This document shows, piece after piece, positions 1-7,269 of a stretch of 64,000 bases of DNA. A program made the position numbers and the translations under genes. Below the pieces are notes generated by a model. It ran no database searches. It was not told the DNA's origin and saw only the letters and a list, made by a program, of their open reading frames with translations. Origin of the DNA: Cognatiluteimonas weifangensis (GTDB lineage: Bacteria; Pseudomonadota; Gammaproteobacteria; Xanthomonadales; Xanthomonadaceae). Position 1 is the first letter of the stretch, and every line of letters begins with the position of its first letter. Location: the NCBI RefSeq assembly GCF_003416885.1, contig NZ_QVPD01000004.1:62001-126000 (forward strand), written 5' to 3'.

Positions 1-1
1 C

Positions 2-205
2 ATCGGCACGCTCACCGCGAAGCCGCGCTACATCGTCGAGCTGCTCGACGATAACATTCCCGCCAAGGGTAGTTGCACCACCAGCATCGACGTCTCGCCG
101 GAGGCCTCGTGCCAGGGCAGCGAACGCCGTTACCGGATTACCGCACGCAGCCTGGCGCAGGACCGTGCCGAAGTCATGTTGCAGTCCATCTATGCCGTTC
201 CGTGA
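2..205 (+). CDS. pilX: PilX-like minor pilin assembly protein, C-terminal end (partial)
   Basis: The window opens inside a frame of 68 codons that ends in TGA 19 bases before pilY1. The visible tail (…KPRYIVELL…, two cysteines, …YRITARSLAQDRAEVMLQSIYAVP) is the usual end of the PilX/PilW-class minor pilin proteins: a disulfide-containing pilin head followed by 'RITA…G/AQD…V.LQS.Y', which directly precedes pilY1 in Xanthomonadaceae. The N-terminal methylation helix lies outside the window. The role is inferred from position and these terminal motifs: it should prime pilus assembly together with PilY1 in the inner membrane/periplasm. Confidence 0.75.
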   Translation: MGTLTAKPRYIVELLDDNIPAKGSCTTSIDVSPEASCQGSERRYRITARSLAQDRAEVMLQSIYAVP

Positions 206-223
206 CGCCGGAGAGCCGCCGCA

Positions 224-3200
224 ATGAACAGGTCCACAGAAAACCGAATCGCGCGCCATCCGCTGTTGCGCCGGCTGGCGTGCGGTCTGCTCACCTGCGC
301 CGCCACGCTGGTCGTCGCGCCGGGCCACGCCATCACCATTCCCGACCTGCCGTTGCAGACCGGGACCGCCTATCCGCCGGCCAACGTGATGTTCATTCTC
401 GACGATTCCGGGTCGATGGAATTCGTGGCGATGCCACGCGACATCGACGGCGATTCCGACCTCGACGACGACATCGCCGACAAGTCGTACGTCCACAACA
501 CGATCTACTACAACCCGGCGACCGGCTACCTGCCCTGGATCAAGGCCGACGATACCCGCTATGGCGGAGGCCGGTCGTATACCGCGGCCTACAGCCACGC
601 CAGCCTGCTGAGCGGGTCGAAGGACTTGTCGGACGACGTCCAGACCTTCTTCGTGCCCAAGGCCGGCGCCACCGATCTCGACGATGTGGGCCAGTACTAC
701 CGCTACCAGATCCGTACCGTCAGCGGCGACGGCACCGGGCTGCCGCGAGTGGTGCGCAGCGAGTGGGGCAACGCTCGGGTCGAGGGGCAGAACAACGCCG
801 GCTGCAGCAGCGGGCGCGGCATGGCCTGGCGGCGCTGCACGTTCGCTACGCCGACCGGGCGCACCGAAGCGGATGAAATGACGAACTTCGCCATCTGGTA
901 TTCCTACCACCGCACCCGGATCAAGGTGGCCAAGGCGGGTGCCAGCGAGGCCTTCAGCCAGCTTGGCGGCAGCATCCGCGTCGGCTACGACTCGATCTGG
1001 AACCGCAGCGCCTATCCGATTCCGGTCGACAACGACGGTGGCCTGTTCCGGGGCAGCAATCGCAGCGACTGGTTCCGGCACCTGCAGGAGGCCAACGGCA
1101 ACGGCGGCACCCCGCTGCTGGGGGCACTGCAGCGCACCGGCAGGTATTTCGAGGACACCAGCGCCTCGGGGCCGTGGGGACCCGGCAGCAGTCAGATCAG
1201 TTGCCGGCAGAACTTCGCGATCCTGACCACCGACGGCTACTGGAACAGTTCCAGCGGGTATTCCGCGGTCGGGGACGCCGACGGCAGTGCCGGCGCCAAC
1301 ATCCAGTCCAAGGACGGCAAGACCACCTACACCTACAGTCCCGCCAATCCGTACAAGGACGATTTCGTCGCTTCGCGTGGAGGGTTGTACTCGCGGCCGG
1401 ACACGCTTGCGGACGTGGCGATGTACTACTGGAAGCGCGACCTGGTGGCCGCGCTGGACAACGACGTGCCGACCTCGGTCGCCGACCCGGCGTTCTGGCA
1501 GCACATGGTGACGTTTGGCGTATCGATTGGGCTGCAGGGGCGGCTGAACCCGAAAACCGACCTTGCCTCGATCGCCAACGGCAGCAAGCACTGGGGCGAC
1601 CCCACCGACAGAGAGGACCTGGACCGCATCGACGACCTCTGGCACGCCGCGGTCAACGGCCGCGGCAATTTCGTCGCCGCGACCGATCCCGCCGAATTCG
1701 TGCAGGGGCTGGTCGACGCGCTGACCACGGTCGCCGCGCGCCTGGGTTCGGCGTCCAACGTCACTGCCAACAGCACCTCGTTCCAGACCGACACCCGGGT
1801 TTACCAGGCGAGCTACGTGTCGGGCAGATGGAGCGGCGAGCTGGCGGCGTACGAAGCCAGCGCGGCCGGCATTTCCAGCGTCGACGCCGACGGCGACGGC
1901 GTGCCCGATCCGGTGTGGCGGGCGTCGAAGAACATTCCCGCGAGTCGCAAGGTCTTCACCCATGCGGCCGGCGGCGTGGCATTCCCGACTGCCGCCCAGG
2001 TCGCCGCACTCGACCAGAGCGCGCGCGCCATGGCGCCGGCGACGGGCGCGGAAAACGCGGCTTACCTGGCTGGCAGCCGGGTGCTGGAAAAGCGCAATGG
2101 TGGCCGGCTGCGCGACCGCGATACGGTCCTTGGCGACATCGCCAATTCCTCGCCGATCTATGTCGACGACAACGAGACGATCTTCGTCGGCGCCAACGAC
2201 GGCATGCTGCATGCGTTCGACGCGCTCACCGGCGCCGAGCGCTTCGCGTACGTACCGGCCGGGGTGAACCTGGCCAACCTCGCCACGCTGAGCGACCCGC
2301 AATACGTGCACAAGTACTTCGTCGACGGGCCGGTGGCGGTGTCCACCCTGAAGCAGACGCCCGGTGGCAACTACCTGGTCGGCGCCCTCGGCCGTGGCGG
2401 CAAGGGGGTCTTCGGGCTGGACGTCAGCCACCCGGCCAGCTTCGCCGCCGGCGACGTGCTCTGGGACAACACCGGCAATGCGCTCGGCAACGACATGGGC
2501 CTCGTCCTCGGAGCGCCGCTGGTGGTGAGGCTGAACGACGGCAGCCAGGGCGTCCTAGTCGGCAACGGGATCAACAGCGGCAACGGCCGCGCGGTCCTGT
2601 TCGTGCTCGACCTGACGACTGGTGCGGTCCTGCGCAAGCTCGACACCGGCGTCGGTGGCGATAACGGTTTGTCCGCACCGCGCGGCGCAGACCTGGACGG
2701 CAATGGCACCGTCGATGCCGTCTACGCCGGCGACCTGAAAGGCAATTTGTGGAAGTTCGACCTGCAGGCCGCAGCCGCCGCGAGCTGGAGCATCGCCAAC
2801 GGGGGTTCGCCGATGTTCACCGCGCGCGACGCCGGCGGGGCGGCGCAGCCGATTACCGCGGGCCTGGCGATCGCGCGCGAGCCGTCGACCAACCGGATCT
2901 GGGTGTTCGCCGGCACCGGCAGCCTGATGACCGCCACCGACGTCGGCAACGTCGACGTGCAGACGATCTACGGCGTGGTCGACGATGGCGGCACCGTCAA
3001 CGGCCGCGGCGACCTGGCCGAGCGCCAGATCCTGGTGAGCACCACCAAGGATGGGCGCGCGGTCCGCGGATTCCAGCCCACGACCGGTTTGCCGGCCGGA
3101 AAAAAAGGTTGGTACATCGACCTGGACGATCCCCGGGCCGGAGAGCGCGTGGTCAGCGATCCGAGGGTTCGCGGCAACGTGCTGCTGGTCGCGAGCCTGT

Positions 3201-3523
3201 TCCCGCCGGCAGGCAGTACCTGCGACGCCGGCGGTACCGGCTACATCAACGCGATCGATGCGTTCACCGGCACCAGCGTGTCATCGCCGTACTTCGACAG
3301 CAACGGCGACGGCCGCTACGATGACGGCGACAACGTCGACGGCAACGGCCAGTCGGTACCCGTCGGCTCGGTCGACCTGGGGGTAGGCATGCCGACACTG
3401 CCGACGCTGATCGACAAGCTGTTGGTCGTCGGCGGCTCCAAGGGCACGCTGGGCTCGATCGCGGTGAATCCGCAGGGCGGTTCGCCGCGGCGCATTTCCT
3501 GGCGCGAGATCCTGAGGGATTGA
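224..3523 (+). CDS. pilY1: PilY1 type IV pilus tip-associated protein
   Basis: 1099 aa, the normal size for PilY1. Residues 1-36 form a signal peptide with an arginine-rich start, a hydrophobic core and a cleavage site after GHA. A von Willebrand A-like N-terminal part has its metal-site motif DDSGS at residues 60-64. The C-terminal half, from about residue 640 (ANSSPIYV…VFVGANDGMLHAFDA), is the PilY1 beta-propeller. Its EF-hand-like calcium loop DLDGNGTVDAVYAGD starts near residue 823, and a second Asp/Asn-rich stretch (DSNGDGRYDDGDNVDGNG) lies near residue 1026. In the family, calcium binding here controls pilus extension and retraction and adhesion. It sits between the pilX end and pilE, with 18 and 1 intergenic bases, so it is in one operon with the minor pilins. 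Confidence 0.93.
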   Translation: MNRSTENRIARHPLLRRLACGLLTCAATLVVAPGHAITIPDLPLQTGTAYPPANVMFILDDSGSMEFVAMPRDIDGDSDLDDDIADKSYVHNTIYYNPATGYLPWIKADDTRYGGGRSYTAAYSHASLLSGSKDLSDDVQTFFVPKAGATDLDDVGQYYRYQIRTVSGDGTGLPRVVRSEWGNARVEGQNNAGCSSGRGMAWRRCTFATPTGRTEADEMTNFAIWYSYHRTRIKVAKAGASEAFSQLGGSIRVGYDSIWNRSAYPIPVDNDGGLFRGSNRSDWFRHLQEANGNGGTPLLGALQRTGRYFEDTSASGPWGPGSSQISCRQNFAILTTDGYWNSSSGYSAVGDADGSAGANIQSKDGKTTYTYSPANPYKDDFVASRGGLYSRPDTLADVAMYYWKRDLVAALDNDVPTSVADPAFWQHMVTFGVSIGLQGRLNPKTDLASIANGSKHWGDPTDREDLDRIDDLWHAAVNGRGNFVAATDPAEFVQGLVDALTTVAARLGSASNVTANSTSFQTDTRVYQASYVSGRWSGELAAYEASAAGISSVDADGDGVPDPVWRASKNIPASRKVFTHAAGGVAFPTAAQVAALDQSARAMAPATGAENAAYLAGSRVLEKRNGGRLRDRDTVLGDIANSSPIYVDDNETIFVGANDGMLHAFDALTGAERFAYVPAGVNLANLATLSDPQYVHKYFVDGPVAVSTLKQTPGGNYLVGALGRGGKGVFGLDVSHPASFAAGDVLWDNTGNALGNDMGLVLGAPLVVRLNDGSQGVLVGNGINSGNGRAVLFVLDLTTGAVLRKLDTGVGGDNGLSAPRGADLDGNGTVDAVYAGDLKGNLWKFDLQAAAAASWSIANGGSPMFTARDAGGAAQPITAGLAIAREPSTNRIWVFAGTGSLMTATDVGNVDVQTIYGVVDDGGTVNGRGDLAERQILVSTTKDGRAVRGFQPTTGLPAGKKGWYIDLDDPRAGERVVSDPRVRGNVLLVASLFPPAGSTCDAGGTGYINAIDAFTGTSVSSPYFDSNGDGRYDDGDNVDGNGQSVPVGSVDLGVGMPTLPTLIDKLLVVGGSKGTLGSIAVNPQGGSPRRISWREILRD

Positions 3524-3524
3524 C

Positions 3525-3962
3525 ATGCGACGGACTGGCCGGCCACCGCGTACGGTTTCCGCCTCGAGCCGGAGCCACGGGTTCACCCTGATCGAACTGC
3601 TGATCGCCATGGCGGTGGTGGCGATCCTCGCCGCCACGGCGGTCGCCAGCTACGAGTTCGCGATGGTCAAGACCCGGCGTGCCGCAGCCAAGGGCTGCCT
3701 GACCGAGGCGGCCCAGTACATGGAGCGCTACTACACCACCAATTTCAAGTACACCGACGCCCCCATCCCCGCCTGCTCGGCGGACGTGACCGGCCATTAC
3801 CGCGTCGAATTCGTCGGGGTGCCGGATGCGTCGAGTTACGCATTGCAGGCAGTGCCGCTGGGCCGGCAGGCAAGCGCCGACGGCCTCTGCGGCACTTTGT
3901 CGATCGACCAGGCCGGGACCAAGGGCGCCTCCGGCCACGGCGGTGCGGGCGACTGCTGGTAG
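3525..3962 (+). CDS. pilE: type IV pilin PilE-like (minor pilin)
   Basis: 145 aa. A 19-residue basic leader ends in Gly, followed by the class III prepilin signal G/FTLIEL with Glu at mature position 5, then a hydrophobic helix (LIAMAVVAILAATAVASYEFA). Further on are the YxxxN/YTTNFKYTDA region and a Cys pair near the C-terminus (…PACSAD…GDCW), typical of the PilE family found downstream of pilY1 in Xanthomonadaceae. PilD should cleave after Gly19 and methylate Phe20. The ATG lies one base after the pilY1 stop, so translation is coupled. It is probably a minor component: the D-region loop is short and the gene closes the minor-pilin operon rather than standing as a pilA locus. Confidence 0.9.
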   Translation: MRRTGRPPRTVSASSRSHGFTLIELLIAMAVVAILAATAVASYEFAMVKTRRAAAKGCLTEAAQYMERYYTTNFKYTDAPIPACSADVTGHYRVEFVGVPDASSYALQAVPLGRQASADGLCGTLSIDQAGTKGASGHGGAGDCW

Positions 3963-3964
3963 CC

Positions 3965-4318
3965 CTAGTCGAGCAGTTCCAGCACCCGCTCCGGCGGGCG
4001 CCCGATCACGGCACGCTCGCCGTGCACGAAGATCGGCCGCTCGATCAGGCGCGGGTGTGCGGCCATCGCGGCGATCAGCGCCTCGTCGTCGAGCGACGGA
4101 TCGCCCAGGCCGAGTTCGGCGTATTCCGGCTCGCCGGTGCGCAGCAGCCCGCGCGCACCGGTCCCGAGCTTGCGCAGCAGCGCGCGCAGCGCATCGGCCG
4201 ACGGCGGCTGCTCGAGGTAGGCCACGAGTTGCGGTTCGATCCCGCGCTCGCGCAACAGTTCCAGGGCGCCGCGCGACTTGGAGCAGCGCGGATTGTGGAA
4301 GTACTGCATGTCGGCCAT
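3965..4318 (-). CDS. arsC: ArsC family glutaredoxin-dependent reductase (arsenate reductase-like)
   Basis: 117 aa. The start MADMQYFHNPRCSKSRG is preceded by a GAGGAGAA ribosome-binding site; a longer frame would run into the att site and is not used. Cys12 in HNPRCSKSR is the nucleophilic cysteine of the thioredoxin-fold ArsC/Spx family. The C-terminal part keeps 'RPIFVHGERAVIGRPPERVLELL', the conserved anion-pocket segment of ArsC (RP…A.IGRPPE). In the family this reduces arsenate to arsenite with glutathione and glutaredoxin. No arsB/acr3 or arsR lies nearby, so the substrate is not settled and it may be a general YffB-like reductase. It converges with pilE, with only 2 bases between the stops. 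Confidence 0.85.
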   Translation of the reverse strand: MADMQYFHNPRCSKSRGALELLRERGIEPQLVAYLEQPPSADALRALLRKLGTGARGLLRTGEPEYAELGLGDPSLDDEALIAAMAAHPRLIERPIFVHGERAVIGRPPERVLELLD

Positions 4319-4351
4319 CGCTTTCTCCTCGGGCGCGCAGGCCGCGGCCGG

Positions 4352-4377
4352 AAAGACAAAAGCCGGCTTGCGCCGGC
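4352..4377 (-). terminator. rho-independent terminator downstream of the tRNA-Val 3' half
   Basis: Read on the minus strand: GCCGGC, loop GCAA, GCCGGC, then TTTTGTCTTT. It lies 11 bases past the CCA end of the tRNA-Val fragment. It therefore looks like the original terminator of tRNA-Val, now about 10.7 kb away from the tRNA promoter because the element integrated between them. Confidence 0.7.
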
Positions 4378-4387
4378 CTGTGCGGAC

Positions 4388-4439
4388 CTGGTGGGCGGTG
4401 CAGGGTTCGAACCTGCGACCCTTGCCGTGTGAAGGCAAT
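4388..4439 (-). repeat. attL: 3' fragment of tRNA-Val (52 bp)
   Basis: These 52 bases are identical to 15085-15136. On the minus strand they hold the anticodon stem-loop 3' part, variable loop, T arm, acceptor 3' strand and CCA of tRNA-Val(CAC), but no D arm or 5' half. The sequence diverges at both ends of the repeat (4387 vs 15084 and 4440 vs 15137). This is the signature of site-specific integration into a tRNA gene by a tyrosine recombinase. Confidence 0.93.
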
Positions 4440-4527
4440 ATCAGCCCTTTCCAGATCAATCATTTAACCGTAACGCATTGATTTATAAGGCTTGCGAGTC
4501 TTTGCGACACGTCGCGTTATGATGCTT

Positions 4528-4547
4528 TTTGCAGGACGGTTGCAGGA
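4528..4547 (+). repeat. 20-bp direct repeat inside the left end (candidate integrase arm site)
   Basis: The 20-mer beginning TTTGCAGGACGG recurs exactly, in the same orientation, at 14993-15012. It lies 88 bases inside attL, just upstream of the integrase start; the partner lies 72 bases inside attR. The motif itself contains the half-repeat TTGCAGGA/TTGCAGGACGG twice. Position and duplication fit arm-type binding sites for the integrase, or a site for self-regulation of int. Confidence 0.55.
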
Positions 4548-4558
4548 CGGGACAAGCC

Positions 4559-5728
4559 ATGCCACGAATTACACGCGAGCCTTTGACCCTGAAAAGTGTC
4601 AACGCGGCCAAGCCCACGGGCAAATTGTATCGGCTTCGGGATGCCACGGTGCCGGGACTGGCGTTAAGGGTGAACCCCGCTGGCACGCGCGCCTGGGCGA
4701 TTGCCTGGGGGCGTGGACAAGAGCGGATCATTGGCGCGTACCCGGTCATGACGCTGGATATGGCCCGCGAGGCCGCCCGCCGGGAATTGGGGGAAGTGGC
4801 CGAACATGGGGCACCACAGCACAAGGCGACCAAAGACACGGTGGCCGACGCCTGCCGGGACTATGTGGCCGCATTGCGGAAGGTCGGCCGCGAGGACGCC
4901 GCCGACGATGCAGAACGCCGCTTTGAGCGCACGGTGTTCCATGACCGCATTGGCAAAATCAAGTTGGGCAAGCTGTCGCAGGATGACGTAGAGGATTGGC
5001 GGGACAGGGTAGAGCGGGGCGAGTTGGCAGAATTGCCCGTGAAAAAAGGGCGGCCGCCAAAGGCCAAGCCCCTGAGCAAAGCCACGGTCAATCGCATGCG
5101 CACAACGCTGGTGGCCGCCCTGAATCGAGCCGTCGAGCGGCGCAAGGTAACGCCGGATCGGGTGATTGAGTGGGCGAACGTCAAGCCCTATGAAAAAGTC
5201 GGCAACCGCCGCAACCTGTACCTAGACAAGAAGCAACGGCGCGCGCTGCTGGCCAATGCCGGCGCAGATATTCGCGATGTAATGGAGTGCGTTGCACTGA
5301 CAGGGTGCCGCGCGGGCGATCCTGCGGCCGTGCTGCGGCGTGACTATGACGCGCGGCATAGAACGGTGGCGTTTCGCACGAAAGATCATCCACGCACCAT
5401 CCCGCTATCGCCTGCAGCTGTCACCCTGTTTGAACGGTTGGCAAAAGGAAAGTCGCCGGGCGAACACCTGTTCACGAATGGCGGGAAGCCGTGGGCGAAG
5501 GATTGGAGCGGGCAAGTGAAGGACGCCGCTACTGCTGCGGAACTGCCAGAGGGGGCGGTTCTATACACGCTGCGGCATTGCTGGATTACGGATGCCATTA
5601 CCGGCGGCATGGATTTGCTGACGGTGGCGAAGTTGTCGGGTACGTCGCTCGCCATGATCGAAAAGCACTACGGCCACCTAGTGCAAGGGGTGGCGCGCGA
5701 CAAACTGGCGGAGATTAATTTCCTATGA
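4559..5728 (+). CDS. int: tyrosine recombinase (site-specific integrase)
   Basis: 389 aa from ATG 4559 (MPRITREPLTLKSV). An in-frame ATG 30 bases upstream is less likely because it falls in the 20-bp end repeat. The N-terminal ~90 residues are an arm-binding DUF4102-like domain (RLRDATVPGLALRVNPAGTRAW…), then a core-binding SAM-like part, then the catalytic domain. The latter has Arg251 (ALTGCRAGD), Arg339-His340 (YTLRHCW) and Tyr371 (EKHYGHL). The first box-II position is Tyr336 instead of His, and GT replaces GH before the Tyr; both variants occur in phage integrases of this group. It catalyses recombination between the 52-bp tRNA sites that flank the element. The next gene overlaps by 4 bases (ATGA). 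Confidence 0.93.
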   Translation: MPRITREPLTLKSVNAAKPTGKLYRLRDATVPGLALRVNPAGTRAWAIAWGRGQERIIGAYPVMTLDMAREAARRELGEVAEHGAPQHKATKDTVADACRDYVAALRKVGREDAADDAERRFERTVFHDRIGKIKLGKLSQDDVEDWRDRVERGELAELPVKKGRPPKAKPLSKATVNRMRTTLVAALNRAVERRKVTPDRVIEWANVKPYEKVGNRRNLYLDKKQRRALLANAGADIRDVMECVALTGCRAGDPAAVLRRDYDARHRTVAFRTKDHPRTIPLSPAAVTLFERLAKGKSPGEHLFTNGGKPWAKDWSGQVKDAATAAELPEGAVLYTLRHCWITDAITGGMDLLTVAKLSGTSLAMIEKHYGHLVQGVARDKLAEINFL

Positions 5729-6144
5729 CCACGCCCATGGCAAACGCTGACATCCTGCGCGCAATGCTGGATAACGGCCGAAAGGATGAAGCCCTGAAGT
5801 GGCTTGAAGGTGTCGCACGCCACCTGCCGGCGGAACAGCTGGTGCCGCTTCAGCAAATGGCGTTGAACGCCACCACGACGCGCAAGCGTGGCGGAGCGGG
5901 ACATGTGCGCGATGAGTTCGCAGACATGTGCCGCGAACTCGCCTTCGCCAATGCTGTGCAGGCAACTATCGATAGTGGCAATGAAACCGTGTCAATTGAG
6001 AAAGCCGTTGGCGACGTTGCGCGGGATGGCGTTGTCGACCCGAGCAGCCCCAACAAACGAATCCGCAAGAGTGAAAGCGCGGTGCGCGACTACTACCGAA
6101 AGTGGAAGAACATTGTCAAGCTAAACGAATCGCCATTCGTTTGA
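5725..6144 (+). CDS. hypothetical satellite protein coupled to the integrase
   Basis: 139 aa, start ATG overlapping the integrase stop (ATGA). I do not recognise it. An N-terminal helical stretch (ILRAMLDNGRKDEALKWLEGVARHLPAEQLVPLQQMALN) is followed by a basic linker (TTTRKRGG) and a C-terminal part ending in YYRKWKNIVKLNESPFV. There is no signal peptide, membrane segment or cysteine motif beyond one Cys. Position directly after int suggests a role in integration/excision control or an accessory DNA-binding role, but this is only inference from context. Confidence 0.7.
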   Translation: MTTPMANADILRAMLDNGRKDEALKWLEGVARHLPAEQLVPLQQMALNATTTRKRGGAGHVRDEFADMCRELAFANAVQATIDSGNETVSIEKAVGDVARDGVVDPSSPNKRIRKSESAVRDYYRKWKNIVKLNESPFV

Positions 6145-6152
6145 CTCGTTAG

Positions 6153-6201
6153 GGAGCCTGCCGGGCTCCTACGCTTCGCCCCGAGTCGCGCATATCGCGA
6201 C
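6153..6201. promoter_or_regulatory. two inverted repeats upstream of the AlpA-like gene
   Basis: The 76-base gap between two satellite genes holds GGAGCC-5 nt-GGCTCC (6153-6169) and GTCGCG-5 nt-CGCGAC (6185-6201). The first could end the integrase transcript, although no T-run follows. The second sits about 20 bases before the AlpA-like start and could be its operator. Both readings are inference. Confidence 0.35.
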
Positions 6202-6220
6202 GTAACAGAGGGCCGAAGCA

Positions 6221-6451
6221 ATGCAAAAGTTAAAGCTGTCGCTGCAGGAAATCGCCGAAGTGACCGGCGAAAGTCTGCCGCTCATTCATGACGCCATCAA
6301 TGCTGGACACCTGCGGACATTTCTTGTGGGTAGGCGCCGATTTTCGCGTCCAGCTGACGTGGAAAAGTGGGTCACGTTCCTGCAGAAGCAGTCCGATGCG
6401 GGTAGCCCCCTGAAGTACCGCGCACGACCCGCCGAGAGGGCGCGGCCATGA
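6221..6451 (+). CDS. AlpA/excisionase-like small HTH protein
   Basis: 76 aa. It has the pattern of MerR-like excisionases: LSLQEIAEVTGESLPLIHDAINAGHL (helix-turn-helix), then FLVGRRRFSRPADVEKWVTFLQ (beta-wing and the 'DVEKWL' helix). In satellites of the P4/PICI type such a protein activates int and excision. A ribosome-binding site (GAGGGCC) lies upstream, and the next gene overlaps by 4 bases (ATGA). It starts a run of four translationally coupled genes, so it is probably the first gene of the satellite's regulatory/replication operon. The function is inferred from fold and position. Confidence 0.7.
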   Translation: MQKLKLSLQEIAEVTGESLPLIHDAINAGHLRTFLVGRRRFSRPADVEKWVTFLQKQSDAGSPLKYRARPAERARP

Positions 6452-6687
6452 GCATTTGGCCGCTGGAATTCCAGTCTATCCGCGTGCCTGGCATGAGTGC
6501 CATTGAAGGACTCGCGCGCGACTACTTCGGCGTCGATCCCGATGCCGCCAACTGCCCCGATTGTGTCCGTCGATGGGCGTGGCTTTCGCTATGCAGGCTG
6601 CATAGCGATGGCGATGACCACGCATGCGAACTGCTGGACGCCGCCATTCGCAAGGCAGCCGCACAGTTCAAGCGGAGAGCCAACTAA
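6448..6687 (+). CDS. hypothetical satellite protein, 79 aa
   Basis: Starts on ATGA overlapping the AlpA-like gene and ends in TAATG overlapping the next gene. Not recognised. The sequence has a Cys pair (NCPDCVRRW) and a further two Cys (LCRLH, ACELL), which could bind zinc, and a basic end (QFKRRAN). Codon use and tight overlaps on both sides support a real gene. Confidence 0.65.
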   Translation: MSIWPLEFQSIRVPGMSAIEGLARDYFGVDPDAANCPDCVRRWAWLSLCRLHSDGDDHACELLDAAIRKAAAQFKRRAN

Positions 6688-6965
6688 TGGCCACTATCGG
6701 ACTTGAGCCGCACGAACTCCACTATTGGGCGACCAAATATCGTGGCCCAAATCCAGCGGCCAGCGTTGACTATGCGCACCGGCAAGCGATTGAGTATGTC
6801 CAGCACCACGCGGCGGACATACTGCCAAGCATTCAAAATGGAATCATCCGCGCGCGCTTCCGGTACATCCTGGAACCGGACGTGGGCGAGCGCAAATTGA
6901 TACAGCGTGCAATCGACGCGCAGTTGGAGCTAGGGAGGGCGATCAATGCTAACGCTCGATCCTGA
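6687..6965 (+). CDS. hypothetical satellite protein, 92 aa
   Basis: The start at ATG 6687 shares a base with the previous stop (TAATG); an upstream ATG inside the previous gene is ignored. Not recognised. It reads as a small helical soluble protein (EPHELHYWATKYRGPNPAASVDYAHRQ…), with a Tyr/His-rich first half and an amphipathic C-terminal helix (RKLIQRAIDAQLELGRAIN-like). Its last 20 bases overlap the next gene. It belongs to the coupled operon that leads to the primase-helicase. Confidence 0.65.
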   Translation: MATIGLEPHELHYWATKYRGPNPAASVDYAHRQAIEYVQHHAADILPSIQNGIIRARFRYILEPDVGERKLIQRAIDAQLELGRAINANARS

Positions 6966-7197
6966 GATTGCCGCCTATCTGCTGGAACGGTATCCCGGCA
7001 CGCGCCGCGAAGGCATTGCCAACATGTGGGCATGCGCGTGCGCATTCGTAGAGGAGCGCGTGCGCCCCATGCCGGTAACGCCGCCTGCGTTCAATGTGGC
7101 CGCTACCTTTCGCATGCGTGCCATGTGCGAATCCGATCCAGCGCGCAAGGCGTCATTCCTGTTCTGCGCGACGGAAGCACTCGCCCCATACGTCTAG
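6946..7197 (+). CDS. hypothetical satellite protein, 83 aa
   Basis: Overlaps the previous gene by 20 bases, with GGAGGGCG as ribosome-binding site inside it. Not recognised. Predicted soluble; it contains WACACAF, CESDPARKASFLFCATEAL and no transmembrane segment. It ends 72 bases before the primase-helicase start. It is probably the last of the four small coupled genes. Confidence 0.65.
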   Translation: MLTLDPEIAAYLLERYPGTRREGIANMWACACAFVEERVRPMPVTPPAFNVAATFRMRAMCESDPARKASFLFCATEALAPYV

Positions 7198-7269
7198 CTC
7201 CTACCGCCAAATCCGCAACCCGACACCTTGGCAGGCGGCCCGCGGATCACTACGGAAAGGAATAGCCCC

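Noticed and set aside
4440..4558. Integrase promoter
   Set aside because: TTGCGA and TATGAT words are present, but the spacing (10 or 20 bases) does not make a convincing sigma-70 promoter, so none is annotated.
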